Assembly (NCBI RefSeq): GCF_020497125.1
Contig: NC_059079.1
Span: 10,125,553 to 10,189,552, forward strand
Length of the DNA stretch: 64,000 bases
DNA from: Mauremys mutica
Lineage: Eukaryota; Chordata; Testudines; Geoemydidae
Direction of reading: 5' to 3'
Part shown: one piece after another, positions 1 to 10,859 of the stretch
How the letters are laid out: each line of letters starts with the position of its first letter
Numbering within the stretch: the stretch's first letter is position 1
Notes under the pieces: model-generated
Seen by the model: only the letters and a program-made list of their open reading frames with translations
Databases searched by the model: none
What the model was told of the DNA's origin: nothing
Program-made: the position numbers and the translations under genes

Positions 1-927
1 ATTTTTGCTTTCCATGTTTGTCTTGAATTATTTTTTCCTAAATATATTCACTCGCATTTTTCTAATCAGAGTCTCATTTTATTGTTTTCTGCTCATTTCT
101 TTAATTTTTATGCTATATACAAAAGGGTAAAAAAAAAAGTTACAGTGGAATCCTCTTATAGGCCAGAGGTAATTCTCAACATCAAACCAATCCAGAAAAC
201 TTTATTTAAAACGAAGATTCACTATAACCTTAACAATGTCAATATATACAGTGCATTTAAAAGATTTGAAACTTTCATTCTACTTCACTATAACTCAACT
301 GTACACCTACTGAATAATACACTAGAGCATTTCTACAACTGAATTTAGACCGTGTAATGACATTCTTCATCTCCTATGCAAGTTAACCATGTTTTGATTT
401 CTTGTTATGCAATCCCTCATCCATATCACCACAATAATCAATGCTGGACTATAAAGCCTACCTAAAATGAAAAAGCGGGCTAAATGTTACTTAATATTGA
501 GTTCTAAAGTTTTCAATATTGTTTTCAGGGATTAAAGTAAGGGGTGTGTTGATGAGCACAGCTCCTGCTCACTAAAAGCAGACAGCTCCCTCTCCTCTTT
601 GGCTGATGTAGAAACTTGCTCTCCTGTTCCAATCTCCTTTAAGTGGCTATTTTATCCTCTAATGGTGGGGGGGGGGGGGAAGAAACCTTAGAGATTTGCA
701 TAGTTTTCCACAGTGTACACAGAACACTTTCACCGAGACACAAACTGCAGAGGTTCTCCCTTACTCTTGCCAAAAATGACAGAGTCTTAATGCCAGATAA
801 AAAATTCAGAATTTTGTTTTACTCATTTTGCAGATTTATTGGGTATATGAGAGACATGGCTGAGAGTTATACAGAAAAAGGAAGTTGACTGGTTAGCTTT
901 ACCTCAGGTGCATGTTGCCGCATAGCT

Positions 928-1357
928 CAGGGGTGGCCAACCTGTGGCTCTGGAGCCATATGCAGCTCTTCAGAAGTTAATATGCGGCTCCTTGTACAGG
1001 CACCGACTCCAGGGCTGGAGCTATAGGCGCCAACTTTCCAATGTGTTAGGGGGTGCTCACTGCTCAACCCCTGGCTCTCCCACAGGCCCTGCCCCCACTC
1101 CACCCCTTCCCACCCTCTCCCCTGAGCCTACCATGCCTTCACTCTTCCCCCCGAAGCCTCCTGCATGCCATGAAACAGCTGATCGGGAGGTGCGGGGATG
1201 GAGGGGGAGGTGCTGATCGACAGGGCTGCCAGTGAGCGGGAGGCGCTGAGAGCGGTGGGGGACGGAGGGGTGAAGCTGCTGACATATTACTGTGGCTCTT
1301 TGGCAATGTACATTGGTAAATTCTGGCTCCTTCTCAGGCTCAGGTTAGCCATCCCTG
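928..1357. mobile_element. hAT-type non-autonomous transposon with TSD GCATAGCT
   Basis: The terminal inverted repeats CAGGGGTGGCCAACCTG (left) and CAGGTTAGCCATCCCTG (right) bracket 430 bp. A perfect 8-bp duplication GCATAGCT lies on both sides (920-927 and 1358-1365). An 8-bp duplication with CAGGG-type ends is the hallmark of the hAT superfamily. The inside is GC-rich, has no transposase, and reads like a composite of smaller repeat pieces. It sits in EPS15 intron 1. Confidence 0.9.
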
Positions 1358-2684
1358 GCATAGCTAGTTTGTTGAAATATATTAACATTAAACCTATTGC
1401 TTATGTGTTCCAACAGTAAAGGGTATCCAAGGGTTCTATAATTACACATCCAGGTTTGTACTCAGCAAGACTATCCAGAGACCTGCTTTATGCTACAAAG
1501 TGTATGTATAATTATAGATGCAATAGTGACACCATACTTAATTTTATACTGAGATTTGCACTTGAAGTAGGACAAAATCTCGCTTCACATCATAATGGAA
1601 TATAGTCTCCAAAATTGGCACAATACAGGACAATCACATTTTCCATGTCATTTTTAAAAGAAAAATATTTACTAACTTCTGCAAAGGAAACATTAGAAAG
1701 TGCTTCCTTTTTAAAATGTTGCCCTCCCCCGCGCACACACACATTTGTGTTTCTCTAGCTAAATAACCAGTTCCGACTCACTCCAAGTTTCCTCCTCTCT
1801 CTCTTCCTCTCCTCCCATTCCCAGAGAGACACCACACATAGGACACTGTTTAAACTTTAACTTAAACAGTGGCCTTACTTTTCGAAAGTAGTAATCTTTG
1901 AGTCCCCATCCTAGGACACCTGAAAGAGGCCTGATTCTCAGAGGGTAGGAGCTCAGAACTTTCTGAATATCTTTAAGGTTACTTACCCCAAAATTGGAGG
2001 TCCCCAAATCATTAGTCACTTCTGAAAGCTTAGGCCAAAACATTACTGCCCTTATTTGTCATGTTTTGATATGAGTTTTGAGAAAACTAGATAGGTGTAT
2101 CAAATTACTTTTGTTTTCTGACATCTACAGCTTAGCTCCCCAACTACGTGTAGAAAAGGAACAATAGTTCTGAATCAGTGGAAATGTCCGAACCAGCTCT
2201 ATCCTTGATTTAACCAGCTGTGCTCTGCACATGGTGAACCAAAGAGGCATGCTGGGCAGTGAGGTATTCTGGGATGGGCAGGAGGGGGAAAGCGTGTGAC
2301 AAAAGGAGACAGGCTGTTAGGTGACAAACCCAAGGTGGGGAACAGTGTGTAGAGAGAGCTAAACAGATCTGGGCATTAAATATGGAATACAGAATGCTTC
2401 ACCTCGAAATCATTGATTCAAAGCAAAACCTTGTCACTCGTGCTTTCAGAGTTTACATTAAATTTGATTTTAGTTTCAGTTCTTAGCATCCACATCATTA
2501 ACACCAACATCACAATTATCACATTTTGCTAGTTTCAGTGGAGAAACCAAGAACTGAATGGGCCATACGGGCCCCTAAAACAGGAGTTTCAAGTTAAGGC
2601 ACATTGCTGGAAGTAGTGCAACTGCCACTATCCGTAACATTTTTGTTATGCAATTGGAGGGCTTACTTTGACTGTCAATCCAAC

Positions 2685-2692
<8 letters not shown>

Positions 2693-2720
<28 letters not shown>
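2693..2720. repeat. (CA)14 microsatellite
   Basis: Fourteen uninterrupted CA units in EPS15 intron 1. It is likely length-polymorphic. Confidence 0.95.
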
Positions 2721-2725
<5 letters not shown>

Positions 2726-5700
2726 ACCCTGTGCACATCTTTACAGAAAGCAAAGTAATAAGAACAAGGCTTATCTATCTATAAGCGCTCTCCCCCCACA
2801 AACCACACAGAGTGTCTGTATATTTAAAAAAACGTACCCTGGGACAATAAAAAGAGAACAAACCTGGATCATGGCACACCTGGGTCTCACAGCCATGGTT
2901 AAAGTTTGCCTTATCACAGCAGAGTAAGACAGTTTTGCTGAACTAGTCATTTGTACACCTGCTATAAAGAGCAACTGTTTTAAAAACTTAATGCTTTCAG
3001 GTCATCAAAACAAAGTAAAACTTACTCTGAATTGCACTTAGACCTTTGATCTTTCTTTGCAAGTTATTCCTTCGAGACCCCCACATCATTAACATTTATA
3101 TATTGTGCCCTAAAGAACCAGTAAGACTCCATCTGCAAGTCAGCTGCAGTGAGGGAGCGAGCACACTTGAATCCACAGAGAGCTTCCTTCTCATGCCCCT
3201 CAAAACAAAAAAAAAGAACTCAGAATGCAAGGCAAGCATGTAGGTCAGCTGTTTACATGTAGGCCAGTTCTGTAGAAACAAAACACATTCCAGATTTTCT
3301 TTTACGCTCCAAACTATATTCACAGTGTTCTTATTAGAAATATATCCATGCGCTCTGCAAGTATTTTATTACTATTTCTGAATTACTCTGACTTTGCAGT
3401 GCTTTTTTTCCTTTATGTATTTAACAGCTGAAATTGATATTTTTTCCACAACCTAGCTTAGGTTTTTAGTTACATAACAGATTGCATTTTGGTGTCTAAC
3501 TCAGAGTGACAAGTATGTTATTTAATTGCTGGGAAATGTTGTTTAAATATTGTAACTGCACTTTATTAACACCAAGGATGGAAAATTCTGAGATGCTACG
3601 GATGCTAAACCACTTGAGAATAGCCTGGTTTCAGTTTGGGAACATCCAACTTCCCGGTTACACTGACCACAATCTATGGGTGGGGGAAGATAAATAGGGA
3701 CTCTGGATTATACTTACATTAACTAGATATTGTCCCCATTGCTCTCTCATGTACATTGCATGTGTTTTGTATATTTTTTGGTTTCTTGCTCTCTCATTTC
3801 ATTACACTGCAATTTTGTGTAAGATGTTTAAAAAAAACAGAATAAACTCAGCCATGACATTGTAGCATCTCATATATAGGATCGCCCTCACAATACTATA
3901 GTTTATGGTCTGTCAGCACTTCTTGTATACCTCCTAAATTCCTGGGTTTAAATCTGCATTGAAGAAACTTGTTCTGGTTTAAAAATGTGATGAACTCAGA
4001 ACCTCGTTTAATGCAAAAAACAAAACAAAACAAAAAACAAAAACAAAAAACTTGTGAAATAAAACTGATGCCAACAATTAAGCTGAGTAAACCTATACCT
4101 GCTATTTGTACTATATAAGAATCCAAGAGACTGAAAAAAGTTAGCCCCAAAGTCCTCTCATAATCCATCACATTTCTATTCAAAATTTTACTTCCTGATA
4201 ACTAGAAGTACATAAACTCTATAGCCAAACAATCATATTATATGTATAGAAGGACAGAGGAACTATATAAACAATCACACTACATGACGTGGTTATAATG
4301 TACACCCATGTCTCTTTTTTGCCAAAAGCCACAAGGCCCTATGCCTTCAGCCACACAAGAACTGGAGTTATTCTTTTATAACCCTTCCTTGAGACATTCT
4401 TAAGTCAGTGTCTGAACAATTCTTCTGTCTCCATTCTTCATGTAAACTTTTTTGGTACCTGAAATATATCAAAAAATTTTAAAGTAAAACAACACTTCAG
4501 GAGGGCAGTTTCACTTGATATCTACACATCTTCTCTAGTGACTTTACAGCACTTGATTTCAGCTTCCCAACATAACTGAACTGTGAGCATCCAGTGAATT
4601 CACACATTCCCATCATAATCTCTTGCTTTCATGACAGAGCTTGCTTTCCTTCCTAAGCGTATCCAACTGTGCAGTTAGAATGAGAAAACTACAAAGCTGA
4701 ACAGTTCTGCTACACTACGCACACATGAGCAGACCAAAAAAAAAAAGGCTAGTAATGCTAAGCACATGGTGGTATTTATCAGCACTGGTAAATGAACAAA
4801 CAACATTTATAGGAGACTTTAAAGCTCTCCTAGCTAAACAAAACAACTGCATCCTTTGTACTGAATAGCATGTCTGACCCCTAATAAGTGTGCTTCAGAA
4901 TTACAAGAATATAAATTTCTCACTGACAAAATAAAGAGAAGCCAAGTAGTTCCAATACATATCTTATTCAGTAGGAACTCTAGAGAATAAGTGTCTCAAC
5001 AGCATTCATTACTCCATACAAGGGCTTCCAAATATTGGAAATCCTCACCAGTATCAGGCAATAAATTTAGAAGATGAAAACATTAGTGAGAAGTTTGTCT
5101 AAACCATGAAAGGTACCAAACTTCTCAAAGCTCGAATGCTCTCATCAGGTTAGTCCTTTATCTCCTCTAGCTATCCACATTCAACTAGTATACAAACACA
5201 GATACCACCACTTCAAATACCCAGATCAAAAGGCACAACTGCTTCCAACCATTTCACTCTGAAGTGAACAGTCCAACAACATCTTGCTATCTTTGTAAAT
5301 AAAATATAGTTCATAAGAAGAAATAGGCATTTCAAGTCATTCCCCCTAGAGAGTTTACTCTTCAGTAACATGCTCATGTTCTTATCTGAATTTAAAGAAC
5401 ACTTAAGATGATATTTCAACTTATCAATGTCAATACTTTTATACCACCCTTTAAAGGTCTAATACTCTCAAGCTACCTGCTAATTGCTTGGAGAGGAGTT
5501 GGAACAGCTTGAAAACAAAGAAGAAATTAATAAATGGGGTCAGCTTCAGAGATCGGTCCATGATTGAAAGGTAAGGCACAATTACCTAAACCATATGATC
5601 CAGTCACTGCCTCCCCCCCACACACCCCATTGAATCAAGGGTTGTTACATGCCTTGAAAATCAGTGGAAAATGCTAATTTTGAACATGTTCCATGTGCCA

Positions 5701-6362
5701 TTTCACAAGCCAAAGAGCAGCCTTTTTTAAAGGTTGAAATGCTACAACGCAAATCTCTTGCCTACAATATATGTTTATTGCTGTTATATTGCTAAAGGAA
5801 AACAACTCACCAAGAATTAAAGGCAGGTAACTGCTACTTTCTCTGTGGTTTAGGCATACATAGGCCTGTCACACCATCTCTCCCCAATTCTGTGAGCAAG
5901 ATGGATTTTAAGAGCCTACCGCTTCCAAGAACTGAGCGATATGCATGGAGTGACACCTGTAGACCAATACACTGGGTCTAATTTTATGCCATGGAGCAGT
6001 CTGAAGGGCCTCAGGTTATCATTACTGAACTACATGGACAACTGTCATAACTCAAGGGAGTATTCTACTGTAGAGTCACTTCAGTACAAGAGCCACCACC
6101 CCTCTGACTCCTGCAATGAGGAACAGCCTTCCTTCCACCCCATGTTCTCAAGCTTCGGCCCTGGACCCCAGCAAGTCTAACACCAGCCCTGGTGACCCCA
6201 TTAAAACGGGATCATAACCCACAGTCTGAGAAGAACTTTAGTTCATCAAATTGTCATCACTTTCCATGTTTCAGATGAAGATACCAATCCCCCAATCACA
6301 TACATCATCCCCCCTCCTATTATTGTTCCCAATGTTCAATGCTTCAACTTTATTCTCTATAG

Positions 6363-6707
6363 CAGGGGTTCTCAACCTTTTTCCTTTTCAGTCCCCCCGG
6401 CCCCAATCCCATAAAAACTTCACAACCCACTTGTGCTGCCACCACTGTTTTTCTGCATATTAAAGCCAGGACCGGAGTCAGGGGGTAGCAAAAAAGTCAA
6501 CTCCGCAGGGCCCCATGCCACAGGGGGACCCTATGAAGCTAAGCTGCTCATGCTGCAGCTTCAGCCCCAGTCGGTGGGATTTGGGGCCCCGGGCTTCGGC
6601 TTTCTGACCTGGGCCTCAGCAAGTCTAAGGCTGGACCTGTTTGGTGGGCCCCCGAAGCCTACTCGCGGCCTCCCAGGGACCCCCAAAGCCCTGGTTGAGA
6701 ACCACTG
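6363..6707. mobile_element. hAT-type non-autonomous transposon (CAGGGGTTCTCAACC ends)
   Basis: It starts CAGGGGTTCTCAACCTTTTT and ends with the inverted match GGTTGAGAACCACTG. The flanks are CTCTATAG (6355-6362) and CTCTACAG (6708-6715), an 8-bp TSD with one mismatch. It is 345 bp with a GC-rich core and no transposase. The longest open frame over it is incidental. A decayed end with the same terminus lies at 27570-27630. Confidence 0.88.
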
Positions 6708-6959
6708 CTCTACAGAGTCCTTTCAGACCGGATCAATGCAAACCAGACCATGCACTGCACAGTGTATTCCACATCTAGGGCAGTGCTTCAGGGAGAGCCA
6801 GTGTGGTCCACCACTCACCTCCCCGGCACCACCAGGTATTGGACATCAGGAGGGGCATCTCCTCAGGAGGACAGAGGGGCATCAAGCAGGAACACAGCGC
6901 GAGGAGATTATTGGGGGCATAGAACAAGGGAAGGGATGAAGGAGTTTTAAAGGGGGCAC

Positions 6960-7420
6960 AAAGTAGGGATGGGAGTTTTAAGGGGGTACAGAACTAAAGC
7001 AAGAGTAGGTCAGGGTTCCCGGGGAGCAAGGCACAGCACAGGTCCAGGGGTTACAGAGATGGGTCTGGGGTGCAACAAGGCACAGGAGTTACAGGAGAAA
7101 GAAGACATGGGTTACCTTGGGTTCCCGGGGAAAGGGCATGGCAGAACAGGGGTTACAGGGGAGTATGGCACAGTGCCAGGGGCTACCAGAGGGTGCAGTG
7201 GAACTGGGGTTACCGGGAGGGGGTTAGCAGAGGGCGCGGCGGGCACGGGGGTTACCGGGTGGGACGGGCGCAGGCGGTACCAGAGGGCGCGGTGGGACGG
7301 GGGTTACTAGGGGTTACCGGTCGGGACAAGGGTTATTCAGAGTTACCGGGAGGGGGTTACCGGAGGGCGCGGCGGGCGCGGGGGTTACTGGGCAGGACGG
7401 GCACGGGGGCTACCGCCGCG
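6960..7420. repeat. GC-rich degenerate minisatellite in EPS15 intron 1
   Basis: Diverged units of roughly 30-45 bp are built around GGGGTTACCGGG and AGAGGGCGCGG. They become more GC-rich toward the promoter. G-rich runs on the plus strand recur in every unit, so quadruplex formation is possible. Several long open frames cross it only because the period avoids stops. Confidence 0.75.
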
Positions 7421-7523
7421 AGGGGCACTGCAGGCCTCGGCCCCCGCGGGGGAAGGCTCCCGTGGCTAGGCAGGGCGAGTCCCGAGCGGGCGGGCCGGGC
7501 CGGGCCGGACCGGGGGCACTCAC

Positions 7524-7550
7524 CTGGGTCAGCGAGAGATGGGAGGCCAT
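7524..7550 (-). CDS. EPS15: EPS15 coding exon 1 (N-terminus of epidermal growth factor receptor substrate 15)
   Basis: EPS15 is a clathrin-adaptor-associated endocytic scaffold with EH domains, a coiled coil and an AP-2-binding tail. On the minus strand, ATG at 7550 opens MASHLSLTQ, followed at once by a consensus donor (CAG|GTGAGT, intron from 7523). Mammalian EPS15 begins with a short Ala stretch and then LSLTQ, with intron 1 falling after that Q, so both residues and splice position match. The start context is good (A at -3, G at +4). An in-frame upstream ATG at 7619 could extend the protein by 23 residues, but conservation favours 7550. The first EH domain begins in exon 2, outside the window. 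Identity is supported by the motif, splice phase, CpG island and the OSBPL9 neighbour. The exon is only nine codons long, which limits certainty. Confidence 0.85.
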
Positions 7551-7663
7551 GCTGCTTCCATCATTCACCGGCCGGGCAGCAGGAAGAAGCCGGAGCCGAC
7601 GCGGGGCCCGGACACTCACTCGCCAACTTCAGCAACTTCCCGATCCAGAGCCAGGCCCCGCCC

Positions 7664-7950
7664 GCAGCAAAACCCGGCGCCGGATCCCGCCCCCTGACTC
7701 GGCGCCTCCATCCAGCCCTCAGCACGGCGCGGCTGCAGCAAAACCCGGCGCCGGCTCCCGCCCCCTGACTCGGCGCCTCCATCCAGCCCTCAGCACGGCG
7801 CGGCTGAAGCAAAACCCGGCGCCGGCTCCCGCCCCCTGACTCGGCGCCTCCATCCAGCCCTCAGCACGGCGCGGCTGCAGCAAAACCCGGCGCCGGATCT
7901 GGCTCCTACCCCCGACCTGGAGCCTCCAGCCCTCAGCACTTGGGCAGCTG
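7664..7950. repeat. 71-bp tandem repeat (about four copies) upstream of EPS15 exon 1
   Basis: Units start at 7664, 7735, 7806 and 7877, an exact 71-bp period. Each opens with G(C/A)AGCAAAACCCGGCGCCGG and carries CCGCCCCCTGACTCGGCG. The first three are nearly identical; the fourth diverges in its second half. Each unit contains a GC-box-like CCGCCCCC. The array lies about 115 bp upstream of the EPS15 start codon, within its CpG island. Confidence 0.93.
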
Positions 7951-8020
7951 CCTCTAAACCGGGAGCTGGAGTATTTGACTTGGATCATAGACTATCAGGG
8001 TCGGAAGAGACCTCAGGAGG

Positions 8021-8476
8021 CAGGGGCGGCCCTATGGTTTTTGCCGCCCCAAGCACAGCAGTCAGGGAGCCTTCGGCGGCATTTCTGCAGGAGGTCCGCT
8101 CCGGTCACGCGGATTCGGCAGCAGTTCTGCAGGTGATCTGCCGGTCCCGCACCTTCGGCGTACCTGCCGCCGAATTACCACCGAAACTATGGCACCGGCG
8201 GACCTCCCTCAGTAACGGTGCCAAAGGTGGACTGACTGCCACCCTCACAGCGACCGGCAGGCCGCCCCAGGCACGTGCAGGGATGCCCAGAGGATTCAGG
8301 GGACCTGGGGCAAAGCAATTTCGGGGTCCCCTTCCATAACAAAAAAGTTGCAATACTATAGAATACTATATTCTTGTGGGGGCCCCTGCTGGGCCTGGGG
8401 CAAATTGCCCCACTTGCCCCCTCCCCGGGCGGCCCTGGGCACGTGCTTGCTGCGCTGGTGCCTGGAGCCGCCCCTG
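8021..8476. mobile_element. hAT-type transposon with TSD TCAGGAGG, itself carrying a nested hAT
   Basis: The ends are CAGGGGCGGCCCTA... and ...TGGAGCCGCCCCTG. The perfect 8-bp duplication TCAGGAGG is at 8013-8020 and 8477-8484. It belongs to the family also seen at 10581, 15298, 20296 and 25932. It is inserted in a CR1 and contains a second element at 8278-8437. No transposase is present. Confidence 0.93.
8278..8437. mobile_element. Nested hAT-type MITE with TSD GGCACGTG
   Basis: A 160-bp element with ends CAGGGATGCCC... and ...GGGCGGCCCTG. It is flanked by perfect copies of GGCACGTG (8270-8277, 8438-8445). Its body is the reverse complement of the element at 19141-19325; both share GCAATACTATAGAATACT-like sequence. 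It inserted into the older hAT copy at 8021-8476. Confidence 0.92.
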
Positions 8477-8689
8477 TCAGGAGGTCATCTAATCCAACCA
8501 CCTGCTCAAAGCAGGACCAATCCCCAACTAAATCATCAGTCAGCCTTCCTTCCTTTGTACTTGTAAAATTTGCTGCAGTGAAATCTCCATTGGTCCCATG
8601 CTCCTAACCCTCCTTCTGTCTTGGTTATATCCGCCCCTGTTCCCCATGTCCTGGAGAGCTCCCAGTATGGTGCTGGCTTATGTAAGGGC

Positions 8690-8800
8690 TTCAAAGACTT
8701 TAAGGCCGTAAGGGACCATTATGATGGTCTAGTAAGTTGGAGCTCCTACATAAGGCAGGCTGTAAACTTAACAGAAACAGGAGAAAATCACTGGAGGCTC
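8690..8800 (-). mobile_element. Decayed CR1 3' fragment
   Basis: AAGGCCGTAAGGGACCATTATGATGGTCTAG resembles the reverse complement of the common CR1 tail (TAGATGAT...ATGGTCCCTTCTGGCCTT), also present in the sense orientation near 39570. It is short and diverged. Confidence 0.6.
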
Positions 8801-10580
8801 CAATGCAAAGTGCTGGTGTGAAGAATCCCACCCACACTCTCATCATCAACAAACATAGTCTTCGAGTTCAGCCTCCTACCTCTTTCTTTCTCCCTCTGTC
8901 CCTCACCTGCAGGAAATGAGGTACCTCTGTGCATGCCCTCCCTCAAATCCTGGGGGCATACAAGGGCTGCTCTGTCCTTCACCTGTTGATAACAACAATC
9001 CCCAGCAGCAGAGATTGCTAGGGCACAAGGTACTTTTGCTACCATTGCTCACTGTCCCAACAACGGTTATTTAAACAGTTTTCCTGCACTTTTGCACCAC
9101 CAGAGTGTTGGGACATTGTTGCAGAGTTCATTCAGTGGGGAGAGGGAATAGAAATAGTTCTTATTTTTAGATTTAACCAAAGATGGATCAGACTCCAATT
9201 AAAATTTTTCATACACTCAATGAAGTGAGAGAGAAATACCAAAACCTGCGCTTATCTGCCAGAGGATTTTCACAGTCCATTTTTTCCTTCTTCTGCTCTT
9301 TCTTCTATTGCTTTCTCCCTTTTTCTTTCTTCATGTCACTGCCATGCTCATTCCAGCTGTCATACTCCAAATCCCCATCCTATCATTTCTTAACTACTAA
9401 TCCCAACAGTTTTATTGCAACTGCCTGGTTCCAACTGCCTTTCCCAACTGCTAATCCCAAATAGCATTCCCTACTATCATTCCACAGCTGCCAAGTTCCA
9501 AATGTCATTCCTAATTGCCATGAAACCTTCAGGTTTCCTCATTCCACTCATTTTATGTTAAAGGGCATCTGCTTGTTGCATCAGAGGAACATACTTTAAC
9601 TCCATGTAAATATCTTGTTAGGTTTGCACCATCTACTCCTGCACCATCCTGGAAAACTTAGTAATGGATTTGCTGTTTACTTAACCCATAACTATCAACT
9701 CTCCCTTGGCACTTCAACATCACTATTGTGTTCCACTGTCTACCCTACAGCAACAGTATTTTACTGTACAGATTTGATACAACTCAGAGTCATTCAGCAT
9801 TCTTTTTTGTACAATACCATGTGGGGTTTTTTTTTCAGTCTCATGGTCATGTGGGCAGGAAGGATCATTTTAGACTAATTTTCCTGCACTAGGATGGGAT
9901 CAGGGAGCCTGAAATGCACATTTAGATGAATGGAAATGTGGCAATTAGATTTTATTTTCAATACCTTGTGACTAGTATAAGGAAGTCTGCTTCACTGATT
10001 TGTCTCAGCCACAGCAACAACAAGAAGAAACTATTGAGAGAGGGAAGAATGTAGAACACAAACAATGTAATTATCAGTAATTATTCACACAGTTTTGAAC
10101 ACCATCAACCAATGATATATGCTTCCTTGTATTTAACCTTTCTGTACTCCATTCCTCTTGAACAAAGTCCCTAAAAGCATAAGTTATCGCTTTAGTTACC
10201 TTGTTTATCCTCTCTTGAGAACAAAGTGGAATGACATCCAAAAATTAGTCTGAAAAGTGAACCATGAGAATGTATTCCTGCAATCATCTCAGCTGGAGCT
10301 AGCACTCCACTGTTTAGTGGTTGGCTGGGAGCCGCACAAGAAAGACTTGGGAGGCCTGATTTCCATTGATTTACATATTGGTCTTAATCCTTAGTCTTGT
10401 CACAGGAAACACTCACTCTTGGCTGCTCTGGCGATCAGCTCTTTACCAGTCTGGCACCCTCTTCTGTCAGTGGTTCACGTGCCCTGCTGCCAGACTAAAA
10501 GTCCCTCTCTGTGTGATTCAGGGTGCTCTCTTTTCATGGCTTGGCCTTCCAGGCAATTCACTATAGTCCTCCCCTTCCAG
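8801..10580. other. Intergenic stretch with no recognised feature
   Basis: AT-rich single-copy-looking DNA with C/T-rich patches around 8880-9350. The open frames are under 95 codons, have no recognisable motifs, and look random. I see no gene or defined repeat here. Confidence 0.6.
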
Positions 10581-10851
10581 CAGGGGCAGCTCTATGTTTT
10601 TTGCCGCCCCAAGCACAGCAGTCAGGGAGCCTTTGGCAGCGTTTCTGCGGGCGTTTCTGCGGGTGATCTGCCGGTCCTGTGCCTTCATCAGACCTGCCGC
10701 TGAATTGCCACCGAAGCTGCGGGACCAGTGGACCTCCTGCAGAAACACCGCCGAAGGCTGCCTGACTGCCGCCCTCACAGTGACCAGCAGCCCCCTTCGG
10801 CTTGCTGCCCCAGGCAGGCGCTTGCTGCACTGGTGCCTGGAGCCGCCCCTG
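10581..10851. mobile_element. hAT-type MITE with TSD CCTTCCAG
   Basis: The ends are CAGGGGCAGCTCTA... and ...TGGAGCCGCCCCTG. The perfect 8-bp duplication CCTTCCAG is at 10573-10580 and 10852-10859. It is 271 bp. The core contains TTTTTGCCGCCCCAAGCA and inverted CCGAAG/CTTCGG tracts shared with 8021-8476. The overlapping open frames on both strands are artefacts of its GC richness. Confidence 0.93.
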
Positions 10852-10859
10852 CCTTCCAG

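Larger units (their letters stand above)
1..7523 (-). other. EPS15: EPS15 intron 1 (start of intron, partial)
   Basis: This is the sequence downstream, on the minus strand, of the EPS15 exon 1 donor at 7523. I found no further EPS15 exon, so exon 2 should lie beyond the left edge. It is mostly AT-rich, unremarkable intron DNA. It holds two hAT-type elements (928-1357, 6363-6707), a G13 run (667-679), a (CA)14 microsatellite and a GC-rich minisatellite near the promoter. I see nothing else in 1358-2692 and 2721-6362. The open frames here are short and look random. Intron identity follows from the splice donor and is an inference. Confidence 0.75.
7200..7960. promoter_or_regulatory. EPS15: CpG island and presumed promoter of EPS15
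   Basis: A block dense in CpG and GC stands out from AT-rich surroundings. It contains EPS15 coding exon 1 (minus strand) and the tandem repeat upstream of it. No TATA box is evident, which fits a housekeeping CpG-island promoter. The transcription start cannot be fixed from sequence alone; it is probably between about 7560 and 7660. Confidence 0.75.
7981..8565 (-). mobile_element. CR1-type LINE 3' end, split by a hAT insertion
   Basis: The left piece (7981-8020) and right piece (8477-about 8565) join across the hAT element into a continuous reverse-complement CR1 tail. The signs are ATCATAG...ATCAGGGT(C/T)GGAAG, then GGTCATCTAATCCAACCACC and GCTCAAAGCAGGACCAATCC. The 3' end faces left. It is a 5'-truncated copy with no coding sequence. 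Confidence 0.8.

Noticed and set aside
6433..6939. 168-codon plus frame
   Set aside because: It begins inside a hAT MITE (6363-6707) and runs into flanking repeat DNA. No domain.
7070..7768. 232-codon plus frame over the EPS15 CpG island
   Set aside because: Made of minisatellite units. It runs antisense through EPS15 exon 1 and has no recognisable protein motif.
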